Source: Streptomyces sp. NRRL S-87 (lineage in GTDB: Bacteria; Actinomycetota; Actinomycetes; Streptomycetales; Streptomycetaceae). Taken from it: 64,000 nucleotides of DNA. Position 1 is the first letter of the stretch. Each line of letters begins with the position of its first letter. The notes under the pieces are model-generated. The model did not search any database. It saw only the letters and a list, made by a program, of their open reading frames with translations, and was not told the origin of the DNA. Position numbers and translations under genes: made by a program. Positions 16,293-24,613 of the stretch are shown piece by piece. Where the stretch lies: assembly GCF_000719335.1 (NCBI RefSeq), contig NZ_JOGB01000009.1, forward strand, positions 124,001 to 188,000, in the 5' to 3' direction.

Positions 16293-17459
16293 TCACGTGT
16301 TCGGCGGCTCCGAGCCGACCAGCCACATCGCGAAGAACTGGGCGCCGCCGCCGTAGGCGTGGCCCAGGGCGCGCCGGGCGTCGGGGACCTGGTGCTCGCC
16401 GGCGCGGCCGCGGACCTGGAGGGCCGCCTCGGCGAAGCGGATCATGCCGGAGGCGCCGATGGGGTTGGTGGAGAGCACGCCGCCGGAGGGGTTGACGGGC
16501 AGGTCGCCGTCGAGTTCGGTGACACCCGACTCGGTGAGCTTCCAGCCCTCGCCCTCCTGCGCGAAGCCCAGGTTCTCCAGCCACATGGGCTCGTACCAGG
16601 AGAACGGGACGTACATCTCGACGGCGTCGATCTGCCGCCGCGGGTCGGTGATGCCGGCCTGCCGGTAGACGTCGGCGGCGCAGTCCTTGCCGGCCTGCGG
16701 GGAGACGAAGTCCTTGCCGGCGAAGAGGGTGGGCTCGCTGCGCATCGCCCCGCCGTGCAGCCAGGCGGGCGGGTGCGGGGCGCGCCGGGCGCCCTCGGTG
16801 TCGGTGAGGACCATGGCGCAGGCGCCGTCGGAGGACGGGCAGGTCTCGGAGTAGCGGATGGGGTCCCAGAGCATGGGCGAGGCCTGGACCTTCGCCAGGG
16901 TGATGTCGTGCTCGTGGAGGTGGGCGTAGGGGTTCTTCAGGGCGTTGCGGCGGTCCTTGTAGGCGACGAGGGAGCCGACGGTGTCGGGGGCGCCGGTGCG
17001 GCGCATGTAGGCGCGCACGTGCGGGGCGAAGAAGCCGCCGGCGCCGGCAAGCAGCGGCTGCTGGAAGGGGACCGGCAGGGACAGGCCCCACATGGCGTTG
17101 GACTCGGACTGCTTCTCGAACGCGAGGGTGAGGACGGTGCGGTGGACCCGGGCCGCGACCAGGTTGGCTGCCACGAGCGCGGTGGAGCCGCCCACGGAGC
17201 CGGCGGTGTGGACGCGGAGCATGGGCTTGCCGACCGCGCCGAGGGCGTCGGCGAGGTAGAGCTCCGGCATCATGACGCCCTCGAAGAAGTCGGGGGCCTT
17301 GCCGATGACGACCGCGTCGACGTCCGCCCAGTCGAGTCCGGCGTCGTCGAGGGCGCGCCGGGCCGCCTCACGGACGAGGCCGGCGATGGACACGTCGTGG
17401 CGGGCGGCCACGTGCTTGGTCTGGCCGATTCCGACGACGGCCACGGGCTCCTTGCTCAT
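16293..17459 (-). CDS. Lipid-transfer protein/thiolase-like, lacking catalytic Cys (A)
   Basis: 388-residue thiolase-fold protein of the SCP-thiolase (Ltp) group. The nucleophile region reads HTAGSVGGSTAL, with no cysteine. The usual GHPxGxxG is STNPIGASG, and the C-terminal CxG is replaced by HAYGGG. This is the pattern of Ltp2-type proteins, which with a DUF35 partner catalyse retro-aldol cleavage of steroid side-chain CoA esters rather than thiolysis. Its ATG overlaps the stop of the upstream thiolase-like gene by 4 bases (ATGA), so the two are translationally coupled. Confidence 0.85.
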   Translation of the reverse strand: MSKEPVAVVGIGQTKHVAARHDVSIAGLVREAARRALDDAGLDWADVDAVVIGKAPDFFEGVMMPELYLADALGAVGKPMLRVHTAGSVGGSTALVAANLVAARVHRTVLTLAFEKQSESNAMWGLSLPVPFQQPLLAGAGGFFAPHVRAYMRRTGAPDTVGSLVAYKDRRNALKNPYAHLHEHDITLAKVQASPMLWDPIRYSETCPSSDGACAMVLTDTEGARRAPHPPAWLHGGAMRSEPTLFAGKDFVSPQAGKDCAADVYRQAGITDPRRQIDAVEMYVPFSWYEPMWLENLGFAQEGEGWKLTESGVTELDGDLPVNPSGGVLSTNPIGASGMIRFAEAALQVRGRAGEHQVPDARRALGHAYGGGAQFFAMWLVGSEPPNT

Positions 17460-18538
17460 GACGCGTCTCCTTCCAGGACGGCGACCAGGTTCTGCTGGAG
17501 GCAGGGGCCGGAGGTGGCGTGGGCGACGGCGCGGTCGGAGGCGCCGCGGTGGATGCGGGCGGCTGCCTCGCCGATGCGGATGAGGCCGGCGGCCATCATC
17601 GGGTTGGCGGCCAGGGCGCCCCCGGAGGGGTTCACGGTGACGTCGTCGCCGAGGCCGAGGGCCTTGCGCAGGACCACCTCCTGGGAGGTGAAGGGCGCGT
17701 GCAGTTCGGCGGTGTCGACCTGGCGGTCGAAGAGGCCGGCGCGCTGGGCGGCCAGTCGGGTGGAGGGCGAGTCGGTGAGGTCGCGCAGGCCCAGGCCGTG
17801 GGCCTCGATGCGGTGGTCGATGCCGCGGATCCAGGCTGGGCGTGCGCAGAGCCTGCGGGCGGTGTCCCCGGCGGCCAGGATCACGGCGGCGGCGCCGTCG
17901 CCGACGGGCGGGCAGTCCCCGGTGCGCAGCGGGGCCACCTCGTAGTCGCCCAGGGGGAGTTCGCCGCGCAGCTGGGCGTGCGGGTTGGCGTCGGCGGCCG
18001 CGCTGCGGCTGCGTGCGGCGACCGCGGCCAGGGCGGCCTCGTCGGTGTCGCCGGCGTCGATCAGTGCCCGGGCCTGGAGGGCGGCGAGGGCGACGGAGTC
18101 CGGCCAGAGGGGGGCGAGGTAGTACGGGTCGAGCTGGCGGGTGAGGACGTCGCGCACCGAGCCCGGCGAGGACTTGCCGTACGCGTAGACGAGGGCGGTG
18201 TCGGCCTCGCCGGTGCGGAGCTTGACCCAGGCCTCGTACAGGGCCCAGGCGCCGTCCATCTCGACGTGGGACTCGGAGATGGGGGGCCAGGCGCCGACGC
18301 CGTCGAGGGTCATGGTGAAGGAGAAGGCGCGGCCGGCCAGGTAGTCGCTGGAGCCGGAGCAGGTGAAGCCGATCTCGCCGGTCTTCAGTCCGGTGCGGAC
18401 CAGGACCTCGTGGAGGACCGGCATGACCATCTCGACTTCGCTGAGCTCGTCGGTGCGGCGCAGGTGGTCGCTCTGTGCGAAGGCGACCACGGCGATGTCG
18501 CGGTCGTCGGTGCCGTTCGCCGGTGCGGTGTGTGCCAT
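17456..18538 (-). CDS. Lipid-transfer protein/thiolase-like, lacking catalytic Cys (B)
   Basis: 360-residue thiolase-fold protein, a diverged partner of the next gene in the operon. The helix that normally carries the nucleophilic Cys reads ESHVEMDGAWALYEAW, with no Cys. NPSGGALAANPMMAAG takes the place of the NxxGG/GHPxG motif, again with Asn for His. The pair may form a heteromeric enzyme, as known for two-component Ltp systems with DUF35 proteins. Its start overlaps the DUF35 gene stop by one base (TGATG), and its stop overlaps the next ATG. Confidence 0.85.
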   Translation of the reverse strand: MAHTAPANGTDDRDIAVVAFAQSDHLRRTDELSEVEMVMPVLHEVLVRTGLKTGEIGFTCSGSSDYLAGRAFSFTMTLDGVGAWPPISESHVEMDGAWALYEAWVKLRTGEADTALVYAYGKSSPGSVRDVLTRQLDPYYLAPLWPDSVALAALQARALIDAGDTDEAALAAVAARSRSAAADANPHAQLRGELPLGDYEVAPLRTGDCPPVGDGAAAVILAAGDTARRLCARPAWIRGIDHRIEAHGLGLRDLTDSPSTRLAAQRAGLFDRQVDTAELHAPFTSQEVVLRKALGLGDDVTVNPSGGALAANPMMAAGLIRIGEAAARIHRGASDRAVAHATSGPCLQQNLVAVLEGDAS

Positions 18539-19485
18539 CAGAGCAGCTCCTTGTACGCGTCGTAGTCGGCGTCCGGCTCGCCGGTGGGCCGGTAGTGGTC
18601 GGGGTGGCGGCCGCCCTCGGTCCACACCGGTTCCACCCGCAGGCCCATGCGGACCTGGTCGTACGGGATGCCGCCGATCCGGCCGTGGAGGGCGAGGCCG
18701 GCACCGTCCAGGGCGATGTGCGCGTACACGTACGGCACCTCGATGTCGAGGTTCCTGGCCTTGATGTTGACGATGCAGAAGGTGGTGACGGTGCCGGCGG
18801 GTCCGACCTCGACCCGGTCGGTGGTGGCGACGCCGCAGGTGGGGCAGGCGCCGCGGGGCGGTACGTACACCTTGTGGCAGGACGGGCAGCGCTCTCCGAC
18901 GGTGCGGCGCTCGGCGAGGGCGTCGAGGTACGCGGTCTGGGCCCGTCCGGGGCTGTAGGTGTAGTCGAGGCGGGCCTCGGCGACGATGCCGGTGACGGGG
19001 TCGGCGAAGACGCCGTCGTGCGGGGCGGCCGCGGCCTCCGGGGCGTCGTCCCCGGCCGGTTCGAAGCAGGCGATGTCGGTGATGGCGCCGGTGCGTTCGG
19101 CGGCCCACCGGACCCGTACCCGCATGCCGGTTCGGACCGCGTCCGGGCCGGGGGCGTCGAGGGCGTGGAGCAGTGCGGTGTCGGCGCCGTCGAGCCGGAC
19201 GAGCACCCAGGCGAACGGGGTGTCCAGGGGCTGGTGGGGGCGCGGCCGGGGGTTCCAGGCCCAGGTGGTCACGGTGCCGGTGGTGCCGACCTCGACGAGC
19301 TCGCGGATCTCGGCGGCGGTGACGGGGTCGTACTCGACGGGCGGCACCATCACCGTGCCGTCGGAAGTCGTGACGCCGAGGACGGTCCGCTCGCGCAGGC
19401 CGGTGAGGAAGGCGCTCTGGACCGGTCCGAGGGAGCGGGTGAAGGGGAACTCGACGACCAGGGGCGCACTGAGGACTTCGGTCAC
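18538..19485 (-). CDS. Zn-ribbon OB-fold (DUF35) protein, double module
   Basis: 315 residues. The C-terminal module has a rubredoxin-like zinc ribbon (CPSCHKVYVPPRGACPTC) followed by an OB-fold (VGPAGTVTTFCIVNIKARN). The N-terminal half repeats the OB-fold layout (VGTTGTVTTWAWNPRP), but its ribbon has lost the cysteines. DUF35 proteins act as acyl-CoA-binding partners of Ltp-type thiolases, as in ChsH2/Ltp2. The double module immediately before two cysteine-less Ltp genes suggests one complex. The ATG at 19485 is followed by regular coding sequence. Confidence 0.85.
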   Translation of the reverse strand: MTEVLSAPLVVEFPFTRSLGPVQSAFLTGLRERTVLGVTTSDGTVMVPPVEYDPVTAAEIRELVEVGTTGTVTTWAWNPRPRPHQPLDTPFAWVLVRLDGADTALLHALDAPGPDAVRTGMRVRVRWAAERTGAITDIACFEPAGDDAPEAAAAPHDGVFADPVTGIVAEARLDYTYSPGRAQTAYLDALAERRTVGERCPSCHKVYVPPRGACPTCGVATTDRVEVGPAGTVTTFCIVNIKARNLDIEVPYVYAHIALDGAGLALHGRIGGIPYDQVRMGLRVEPVWTEGGRHPDHYRPTGEPDADYDAYKELL

Positions 19486-19650
19486 GGCGGTCAGGGCTCC
19501 TTCTCGGGCGGTTCGGGCGGCTGCTCGGGCGGCCCCGGCAGGCTGCTCGGGCGCTTCGGGCAGGCTGCTGGGGCGCTTCGGGCGGCTGCTCGCGCTGCTG
19601 TTCCGGCTGCTCGCGCGCTCGTGTGCGGCGCGCGGCCGGGGCGGAGGGGG

Positions 19651-20451
19651 TCAGGCGCGCCGGTAGACCGGCGGGCGCTTCTCGGCGAAGGCGCGGGCGC
19701 CTTCCTTGGCGTCCGCGGTGTCGAAGACGGGCCAGCCGCGGGTGAGTTCGGAGGCGAGGCCCTCGGTCTCGGTCAGCTCGGCGGTCTCGTAGACGGAGGC
19801 CTTGACGGCCTCGACGGCGAGCGGGCCGCAGGCGTTGATCTGCTCGGCGATCCCGAGGGCCGCCTCCAGTGCGGTGCCGTCGGGGACGACGCGGCCGACG
19901 AGGCCGATCCGCTCCGCCTCGGCCGCGGTGTACGGGCGGCCGGTGAGCAGCATCTCCAGTGCGTGGGTGCGGGGGATCTGGCGCTGGAGGCGGACGGTGG
20001 AGCCGCCGATGGGGAACAGTCCGCGCCTGACCTCGAAGAGCCCGAACGTGGCGCTCTCGCCGGCCACGCGGATGTCGGTGCCCTGGAGGATCTCGGTCCC
20101 GCCGGCGACGCAGTACCCCTCGACGGCGGCGATGACCGGCTTGCGGGGCCGGTGGTGGCGGAGCATGGCCTTCCAGTGCAGGTCGGGGTCGGCCTTGAGG
20201 CGGTCGCGGTAGTGGTCGCCGGCCATTCCGCGGCCCGCGAGGGCCTTGAGGTCCATGCCCGCGCAGAAGTCGCCGCCCGCGCCGGTCAGGACGACGGACC
20301 GGACCGCGTCGTCCTCGTCGGCCGCCAGCCAGCCGTCGTACAGGCCGACCAGCAGGGGTAGCGAGAGCGCGTTCTTGGCCTCCGGTCTGTTCATGGTGAG
20401 CACCAGCGTGGCGCCGCGGCGCTCCACGGTGAGGTGTTCCGTCCCGCCCAT
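19651..20451 (-). CDS. Enoyl-CoA hydratase/isomerase (crotonase family)
   Basis: 266 residues, standard crotonase length. The oxyanion hole comes from GDFCAGMDLKA and VEGYCVAGGTE. Both acid/base glutamates of hydratases appear kept (in AGGTEIL and in FGLFEVRRG), so hydration of a 2-enoyl-CoA is the likely reaction. It is the first gene of the operon leading into the DUF35 and Ltp-like genes, although a 165-base gap with imperfect CTGCTCGGGC-type repeats separates it from the DUF35 gene. It is divergent from an acyl-CoA synthetase, and a candidate operator lies between them. Confidence 0.88.
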   Translation of the reverse strand: MGGTEHLTVERRGATLVLTMNRPEAKNALSLPLLVGLYDGWLAADEDDAVRSVVLTGAGGDFCAGMDLKALAGRGMAGDHYRDRLKADPDLHWKAMLRHHRPRKPVIAAVEGYCVAGGTEILQGTDIRVAGESATFGLFEVRRGLFPIGGSTVRLQRQIPRTHALEMLLTGRPYTAAEAERIGLVGRVVPDGTALEAALGIAEQINACGPLAVEAVKASVYETAELTETEGLASELTRGWPVFDTADAKEGARAFAEKRPPVYRRA

Positions 20452-20512
20452 TGCCGTCCTCCCGTCTCGCGACCTAGAACAGGTTGCAGGAGGGGCCCGT
20501 GCAGTTCAATAG

Positions 20513-20534
20513 TTTTCTGACAGTCAGTCAGATT
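20513..20534. promoter_or_regulatory. Candidate operator TTTTCTGA-N7-TCAGATT, site 1
   Basis: Located in the divergent promoter region of the crotonase operon and the acyl-CoA synthetase gene. TTTTCTGA is at 20513-20520 and TCAGATT at 20528-20534; TCTGA/TCAGA form the symmetric core. The same arms with the same 7-base spacer occur at 33710-33731 before the nitronate monooxygenase operon. The shared arms in a 73% GC background suggest one regulator, probably TetR-like by analogy with other acyl-CoA catabolic regulons. No regulator gene is adjacent. Confidence 0.65.
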
Positions 20535-20637
20535 TCTTGGGCGGCGCCCTTCCCTGTTGGAGCGCTCGACGTTGTAATCGGCAGCCATCCGTACGGAACC
20601 CGTACGGACGAGGTCGTTCCCGGGTCAGGAGGACGTG

Positions 20638-22278
20638 GTGGAGTACAACCTTGCCGACCTGTTCGAGTCGGTGGTCGACGTGGTCCCGGACCGCGAGGCG
20701 CTCGTGTACGTCGACCACCCGGGCACCGGCGCCGAGCGCCGGCTGACCTACCGGGAGCTGGACGCGGCGGCCAACCGGGTCGCCCACCACCTGATCGACC
20801 GGGGTCTGCGCCCGGGCGAGCACCTCGGGCTGCACCTCTACAACGGGGTGGAGTACCTCCAGACCGTACTGGCCTGCCTGAAGGCCCGCCTGGTGCCGGT
20901 GAACGTGAACTACCGCTACGTCGAGGACGAGCTGGTCTACCTCTACCGTGACGCGGACCTGGCGGCGCTGGTCTTCGACGGCGAGTTCACCGCGCGGGTG
21001 GCGGCCGCGCTGCCGCAGGCGGAGAAGCTGCGCCACCTGGTCCGGGTGGGGGACGCCCCCGAGGGGGCGCCCGAGCCCGCGATCGCGCCGGTTGCGTACG
21101 CGGACGCCGAGGCGGAGGGGTCGCCGGAGCGCGGGTTCCCGCCCCGCTCGCCCGACGACCTGTTCATCATCTACACCGGCGGTACGACCGGGATGCCCAA
21201 GGGCGTGATGTGGCGCCAGGAGGACCTGTTCTTCGCGGGGCTGTTCGGCGGCGAGCCCACGGGCGAACCGGTCAAGCGGCCGGAGGAGCTGGCCGAGCGG
21301 GTGGCCGGCCGCGGCGCGGGGCTCACCTTCTTCCCCGCTCCCCCGCTGATGCACGGCACGTCGACCCTGACGTCGTTCGTGGCCTTCAACTACGGCCAGC
21401 GGATCGTCATCCACCGCAAGTACGTGCCGGAGGAACTGCTCCGCACGATCGAGAAGGAGAAGGTCTCCAGCGTCTCGCTGGTGGGCGACGCGATGCTGCG
21501 GCCGCTGATCGACGCCCTCAAGGGGCCGCTGGCCGGCACCGACCTGTCCTCCCTCTTCAGCGTGTCGTCCTCGGGCGCGATCATGTCGGAGTCGGTGCGC
21601 GACGAGTTCCGGCGGCTGGCCCCCGGCGTGATGCTGCTGAACAACTTCGGCTCCTCCGAGTCCGGTTCCAACGGCCGGGCCACCGACGACTCGGGGCCGG
21701 AGAAGGGCTTCCGCCTGGAGGTCAACGAGCGCACCCAGGTCGTGGACCCCGTCACCCACGAACCGGTGCCGGTGGGCGTGCCGGGGCGGCTGGCCCAGCG
21801 GGGGCACGTACCGCTCGGCTACTACAACGACGCCGCGAAGACCGCGGAGACCTTCTTCCAGCGCTCGGGCGAGCGCTGGGTGCTGCTCGGCGACATGGCG
21901 ACGGTCGACGAGGACGGCATCGTCACGGTCCTCGGGCGCGGCTCGCAGTGCATCAACACCGGGGGCGAGAAGGTCTACCCGGAGGAGGTCGAGCAGGCCC
22001 TCAAGGCCCATCCGGACGTGTACGACGCGCTGGTCGCGGGGGTCTCGGACGCCAGGTGGGGCAGCCACGTGGCGGCGGTGGTGCAGGTCCGGTCCGGCGC
22101 GCCCGCCCCCACGCTGGAGGAGATCCAGACGCACTGCCGGACCCGGCTGGCCGGCTACAAGATCCCGCGCCAGCTGGTGATAGCCGACGCCATCCAGCGC
22201 TCGCCGAGCGGAAAGGCGGACTACCGGTGGGCCCGCGACGTCGCCACGGCGGCGGACGGGGGCGCAGCCGCGGAGTAG
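20638..22278 (+). CDS. Acyl-CoA synthetase (AMP-forming, FadD-type)
   Basis: 546-residue ANL-superfamily ligase that activates a carboxylic acid to its CoA thioester via an acyl-AMP. The P-loop-like A3 motif is YTGGTTGMPKGVMW, the A5 region FGSSESGSNG, the A8 hinge GRGSQCINTGGEKVYPEEVE, and the A10 lysine lies in SPSGKADYRWA. The frame starts with two consecutive GTG codons (20635, 20638). The AGGAGG ribosome-binding site ends at 20632, so the second has the better spacing. Divergent from the crotonase/Ltp operon, it probably supplies the CoA ester that operon degrades. Confidence 0.9.
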   Translation: MEYNLADLFESVVDVVPDREALVYVDHPGTGAERRLTYRELDAAANRVAHHLIDRGLRPGEHLGLHLYNGVEYLQTVLACLKARLVPVNVNYRYVEDELVYLYRDADLAALVFDGEFTARVAAALPQAEKLRHLVRVGDAPEGAPEPAIAPVAYADAEAEGSPERGFPPRSPDDLFIIYTGGTTGMPKGVMWRQEDLFFAGLFGGEPTGEPVKRPEELAERVAGRGAGLTFFPAPPLMHGTSTLTSFVAFNYGQRIVIHRKYVPEELLRTIEKEKVSSVSLVGDAMLRPLIDALKGPLAGTDLSSLFSVSSSGAIMSESVRDEFRRLAPGVMLLNNFGSSESGSNGRATDDSGPEKGFRLEVNERTQVVDPVTHEPVPVGVPGRLAQRGHVPLGYYNDAAKTAETFFQRSGERWVLLGDMATVDEDGIVTVLGRGSQCINTGGEKVYPEEVEQALKAHPDVYDALVAGVSDARWGSHVAAVVQVRSGAPAPTLEEIQTHCRTRLAGYKIPRQLVIADAIQRSPSGKADYRWARDVATAADGGAAAE

Positions 22279-22321
22279 GTCCGTACGGCAACGCCCGTCG
22301 CGGCCCTGGGCGGGCGCCCCG

Positions 22322-23485
22322 TCAGTGCTCGTGGGCGGGCGCGCCGCCCGGCGCCGGAGGGCCGCCGCCCATCATGCGCAGCATCTCCCGGCCCCCGGTG
22401 CGGAAGAAGCGCACCACGAAGGCGGCCGCGAGGAGCAGGAAGGCGATGTTGAGGTAGGTGGTGTAGTCCCAGCTCACCCCCTCGGTGGGGAGCTCGGCGT
22501 CCGCCTGGTCGGGGATGAGGCCCAGGGCGCCGAAGAGGAACTCGACGACGTACCCGGCGACGACCATCGCGGTGTAGAAGGTGGCGAGCAGGAACAGGGC
22601 CGTCCGGCGTCCGTAGTACTTCCGGTAGATGTTCAGGATCGGCACGATCAGCAGGTCGGCGAAGATGAAGGAGACCACACCGCCGAAGCTGATGCCGCCC
22701 TGCCACAGCACGACGGCGAGCGGCACGTTGCCGATCGAGCAGACGAAGGACGCGATCGCGACCAGCGGGCCGATCAGCGGGCCCCACAGCTTGGCGGCGA
22801 GCGGGTGCCCCTCGAAGAAGAAGCCGTGCCAGAAGGAGTCCGGCACCCAGGCGGCGACGGCCCCGGCGATCAGCAGCCCGACCACGATGTCGCGCAGGAT
22901 GGCCGCCCACTCCATGACGAAGACGTGCGAGACGGACGTGTACCCCGCTCGGGAGAACAGCCGGCGCGCGAGGGAGCCCCCCGCCGGTACGGACATGTCC
23001 ATCGCGGCGTGGCCCTCCATGGATCCGGCCACGCCGCGCTCGGCCTGCTCGCGCGCCTCGCCGAGCAGGTCCGCGCGGAGGAACCGCCGGAACAGCACCG
23101 CCAGTACGACGATCATCACGGGCCCGCCGACGAACTCGGCGGCGGTGAACTGCCAGCCCATCAGCAGCGCCAGGATCACGCCCAGTTCGATGACGAGGTT
23201 GGTGGAGGCGATCTCGAAGGCCATCGCGGAGGTGAAGTGCGCCCCCTTGCGGAAGAGGGAGCGGGCCAGCGCCACCGCGGCGTACGAGCAGGAGGACGAG
23301 GCCGCCCCCAGGCCCGCGGCGACCGCGAGCGTGCGGGGGCGGTCGTCGCCGAGCAGCGACACGACGCTGGAGGTGCGGACGACCGCCTGGACGACGGCGG
23401 ACAGCGTGAAGCCGAGGATGAGGGCCCAGGTGATCTGCCAGGTCATCGCGCCGGTGATGGACAGGGCGTGCAGGACGGCGTGCAT
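22322..23485 (-). CDS. COG0701/UPF0718 (ArsP_1/YraQ-like) permease
   Basis: 387-residue multi-pass membrane protein with about eight to ten hydrophobic segments. The two halves carry the family repeats CSYAAVALARSLFRKGAHF and CSIGNVPLAVVLWQGG. The family includes ArsP-type exporters of organoarsenicals and poorly characterised YraQ proteins; the cysteines in the repeats suggest thiol-reactive metal or metalloid transport, but no ars gene is nearby. The C-terminus is Pro/Gly/His-rich (GGGPPAPGGAPAHEH), which could bind metal. It ends 44 bases from the convergent acyl-CoA synthetase gene. Confidence 0.85.
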   Translation of the reverse strand: MHAVLHALSITGAMTWQITWALILGFTLSAVVQAVVRTSSVVSLLGDDRPRTLAVAAGLGAASSSCSYAAVALARSLFRKGAHFTSAMAFEIASTNLVIELGVILALLMGWQFTAAEFVGGPVMIVVLAVLFRRFLRADLLGEAREQAERGVAGSMEGHAAMDMSVPAGGSLARRLFSRAGYTSVSHVFVMEWAAILRDIVVGLLIAGAVAAWVPDSFWHGFFFEGHPLAAKLWGPLIGPLVAIASFVCSIGNVPLAVVLWQGGISFGGVVSFIFADLLIVPILNIYRKYYGRRTALFLLATFYTAMVVAGYVVEFLFGALGLIPDQADAELPTEGVSWDYTTYLNIAFLLLAAAFVVRFFRTGGREMLRMMGGGPPAPGGAPAHEH

Positions 23486-23630
23486 CCGCCCAGCCTCGTG
23501 CCGGGTACGGGACCGGGGCCTCGGGACACGCAGGAACGCCCGCGGCGGCCACGCCGTCGGCCCCGGCCCCGGCCCCGAGGCCCCCGGGGCTGCCCGCGCG
23601 GTCAGCCGTACGGCCGCCCGGCCCCGAGCC

Positions 23631-23693
23631 GCCCGGCCGTCCCACCGCCCCGCCCGGCCGTCCCACCGCCGCGTCCGGCCGTCCCTCCGCCCC
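23631..23693. repeat. 21-bp tandem repeat, three copies
   Basis: Units at 23631-23651, 23652-23672 and 23673-23693 share CCGGCCGTCCC-CCGCC. They directly precede the stop end of the hydrolase gene, between it and the permease start. No coding function is evident. Confidence 0.8.
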
Positions 23694-23698
23694 GTCCC

Positions 23699-24532
23699 TC
23701 ACTCCGCCAGGAACGCCTCCACCGTGTCCGCGAACCACTCCGGGGCGTCGACCCACGGGAAGTGGCCGGCGTCCGGCTGGACCACGCACCGGCCGGCCGG
23801 GAAGAGGGCCGCCAGCTCCTCGGCGAGCTCCGGGGTCGGGTTGCCGTCGTGCGCGCCCGCCAGGACCAGGACCTCGGAGGTCAGTCGGGCGAGCGCGGCC
23901 CGCGTGGCGGGCGGGTCGTAGGCCCCTTCGGCGCCGAACGCCTCGCAGGCCTCCAGGTTGGTCTGGTCCTCCTCGCGGGCCGCGTGCGCCTCGGCCGCCG
24001 CGTCCCAGCGCCCGTAGAAGAACGGCAGCATGCGGTCGTCCCAGTCGCCGCCGGCGTAGAACTTCTCCAGGGCCGGGTAGGCCTCCTCGAACCACGGCTC
24101 GCCGGCCCGCCGCCGGGCCGCCGCCAGCCGCTGCGCCGTGGTCGTCCCGAGCCCCAGCGCCCAGGACGTGGGCGTGACGAGGGCGATCCGGCGCACCCGC
24201 TCCGGGTACGCGGCGGCGTACAGCTGCGCGAGATTGCCGCCCGCCGAGTGGGCGAGCAGGTCCAGGCGCTCCAGCCCGAGGTGGACGCGCAGCGCCTCGA
24301 CGTCGGCGACCTGCCGGTCGACGCGGTACGTGCCGCGGTCGGCCGGGACCGCGGAGCCGCCGGTGCCGCGCAGGTCGAGCCGGACCAGCCGCCGGGTGCG
24401 GGTCAGCCCGCCGAGGTCGCCGAGGTACTCGGCGGCGCGCATGGGGCCGCCCGGGAGGCAGACGAGGGGCTCGCCCGTGCCCTCGACCCGGTAGGCCAGC
24501 TCGGTCCCGTCAGGGGAGGTGAAGATCGACAT
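23699..24532 (-). CDS. Alpha/beta hydrolase (prolyl aminopeptidase-like)
   Basis: 277-residue serine hydrolase. The nucleophile elbow is LAHSAGGN, the oxyanion segment CLPGGPM, and the C-terminal catalytic Asp/His lie in LAGAHDGNPTPE and QPDAGHFPWVDAPEWF. The substrate is unknown. Two ATGs are possible (24541 and 24532); the second has a GGATGG stretch at suitable spacing. The gene is divergent from paaK, with only about 80 bases between them, so both promoters share that space. Confidence 0.85.
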   Translation of the reverse strand: MSIFTSPDGTELAYRVEGTGEPLVCLPGGPMRAAEYLGDLGGLTRTRRLVRLDLRGTGGSAVPADRGTYRVDRQVADVEALRVHLGLERLDLLAHSAGGNLAQLYAAAYPERVRRIALVTPTSWALGLGTTTAQRLAAARRRAGEPWFEEAYPALEKFYAGGDWDDRMLPFFYGRWDAAAEAHAAREEDQTNLEACEAFGAEGAYDPPATRAALARLTSEVLVLAGAHDGNPTPELAEELAALFPAGRCVVQPDAGHFPWVDAPEWFADTVEAFLAE

Positions 24533-24576
24533 GGCCGCCATCCAAGCAGACCGGGGAGGCTGCCGCGCCCGAGTTC

Positions 24577-24612
24577 TTGACGCGGCCGCCCCTCTACCGA
24601 ATGATCGTTCGG
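24577..24612 (+). promoter_or_regulatory. paaK promoter with overlapping palindromic operator, probably leaderless
   Basis: A TTGACG -35-like box (24577-24582) is followed after 17 bases by AATGAT (24600-24605), and the ATG of paaK begins at 24614. The -10 region lies inside the 16-bp palindrome CCGAATGATCGTTCGG (24597-24612; one mismatched pair). It resembles the binding sequence I recall for TetR-family PaaR (CNAACGNNCGTTNG). No ribosome-binding site fits between operator and ATG, which suggests leaderless translation. Confidence 0.55.
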
Positions 24613-24613
24613 C

